This document shows positions 5,658 through 5,776 of a stretch of DNA of 5,776 nucleotides, one piece after another. A model generated the notes under the pieces. It made no database searches, was not told the DNA's origin, and saw only the letters and a list, made by a program, of their open reading frames with translations. The stretch covers positions 1 to 5,776 of the forward strand of contig JACPVK010000388.1 of assembly GCA_016191795.1 (NCBI GenBank), written 5' to 3'. The stretch comes from Gammaproteobacteria bacterium. Lineage in GTDB: Bacteria; Pseudomonadota; Gammaproteobacteria; SZUA-229. The position numbers were made by a program, and so were the translations under genes. Position 1 is the first letter of the stretch. Every line of letters starts with the position of its first letter.

Positions 5658-5776
5658 ATGAGTTTACGCAATCAGCATCTGGGTATTTTTATAGGCCTGT
5701 CACTGGTTATGCATGCCGCTGTGTTGATTGTTATTCAACGAGATAACGCAAGCGTGTTAGTCGAACATACTCTCGG
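5658..5776 (+). CDS. TonB-like energy transducer, N-terminal part (runs off the window)
   Basis: An open frame starts at ATG 5658, four nt after the btuB stop, with a weak GGAA (5647-5650) as possible ribosome binding site. The visible 39 residues have a short polar N-terminus and one membrane helix, GIFIGLSLVMHAAVLIVI (9-26). Ser15 and His19 keep the Ser-x3-His spacing of the E. coli TonB membrane helix (Ser16/His20), the residues that contact ExbB-ExbD and respond to proton flow. After the helix the chain enters the periplasm. The proline-rich linker and C-terminal domain would lie beyond 5776. Tight spacing suggests co-transcription and translational coupling with btuB, so it probably energises BtuB. 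With so little sequence, another single-pass inner-membrane protein remains possible. Confidence 0.7.
   Translation, partial: MSLRNQHLGIFIGLSLVMHAAVLIVIQRDNASVLVEHTL

Overview
The window looks like a chromosomal piece of a Gram-negative bacterium, most likely a gammaproteobacterium. The evidence is an outer-membrane TonB-dependent receptor with a TonB-like partner, an E. coli-like BtuB/BtuC/BtuD set, and palindromic intergenic repeats of a type I associate with gammaproteobacteria. Genus cannot be assigned from sequence alone. The theme is vitamin B12 (cobalamin) uptake.

Layout. Positions 15-737 encode an RMD1/YagE (DUF155) family protein. Its expected C-terminal membrane helix lies just beyond an in-frame TAG and stays open to 800. 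Positions about 854-1255 hold no gene but a roughly 400-bp palindromic, MITE-like repeat whose two arms are inverted copies of each other. A perfect TATAAT box stands 7 nt before the btuC ATG, so btuC may be read from a leaderless transcript. btuC (1314-2294) and btuD (2291-3055) overlap by 4 nt and encode the inner-membrane permease and the ATPase. After btuD there is a tandem duplication of about 163 bp. It copies the last codons of btuD plus a 71-72 bp palindromic repeat. Next come a sigma70-type promoter (3417-3445), a cobalamin riboswitch (3461-3662) and an expression platform with a hairpin that covers the btuB ribosome binding site. btuB (3767-5653) encodes the outer-membrane cobalamin receptor. 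Four nucleotides later begins a TonB-like energy transducer that runs off the window.

How the parts work together. BtuB would import cobalamin across the outer membrane using energy delivered by TonB, and BtuC2D2 would then carry it across the inner membrane. The periplasmic binding protein BtuF is not in the window. Control is split: btuB (and possibly the coupled tonB-like gene) sits behind the riboswitch, whereas btuCD has its own promoter with no riboswitch.

The core genes are well-known families. The parts most worth a second look are the amber codon before the DUF155 membrane helix, the btuD-tail duplication, the predicted loop-loop and SD-masking architecture of the btuB leader, and the large palindromic repeat. 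I found no convincing sign of a wholly new multi-gene system.
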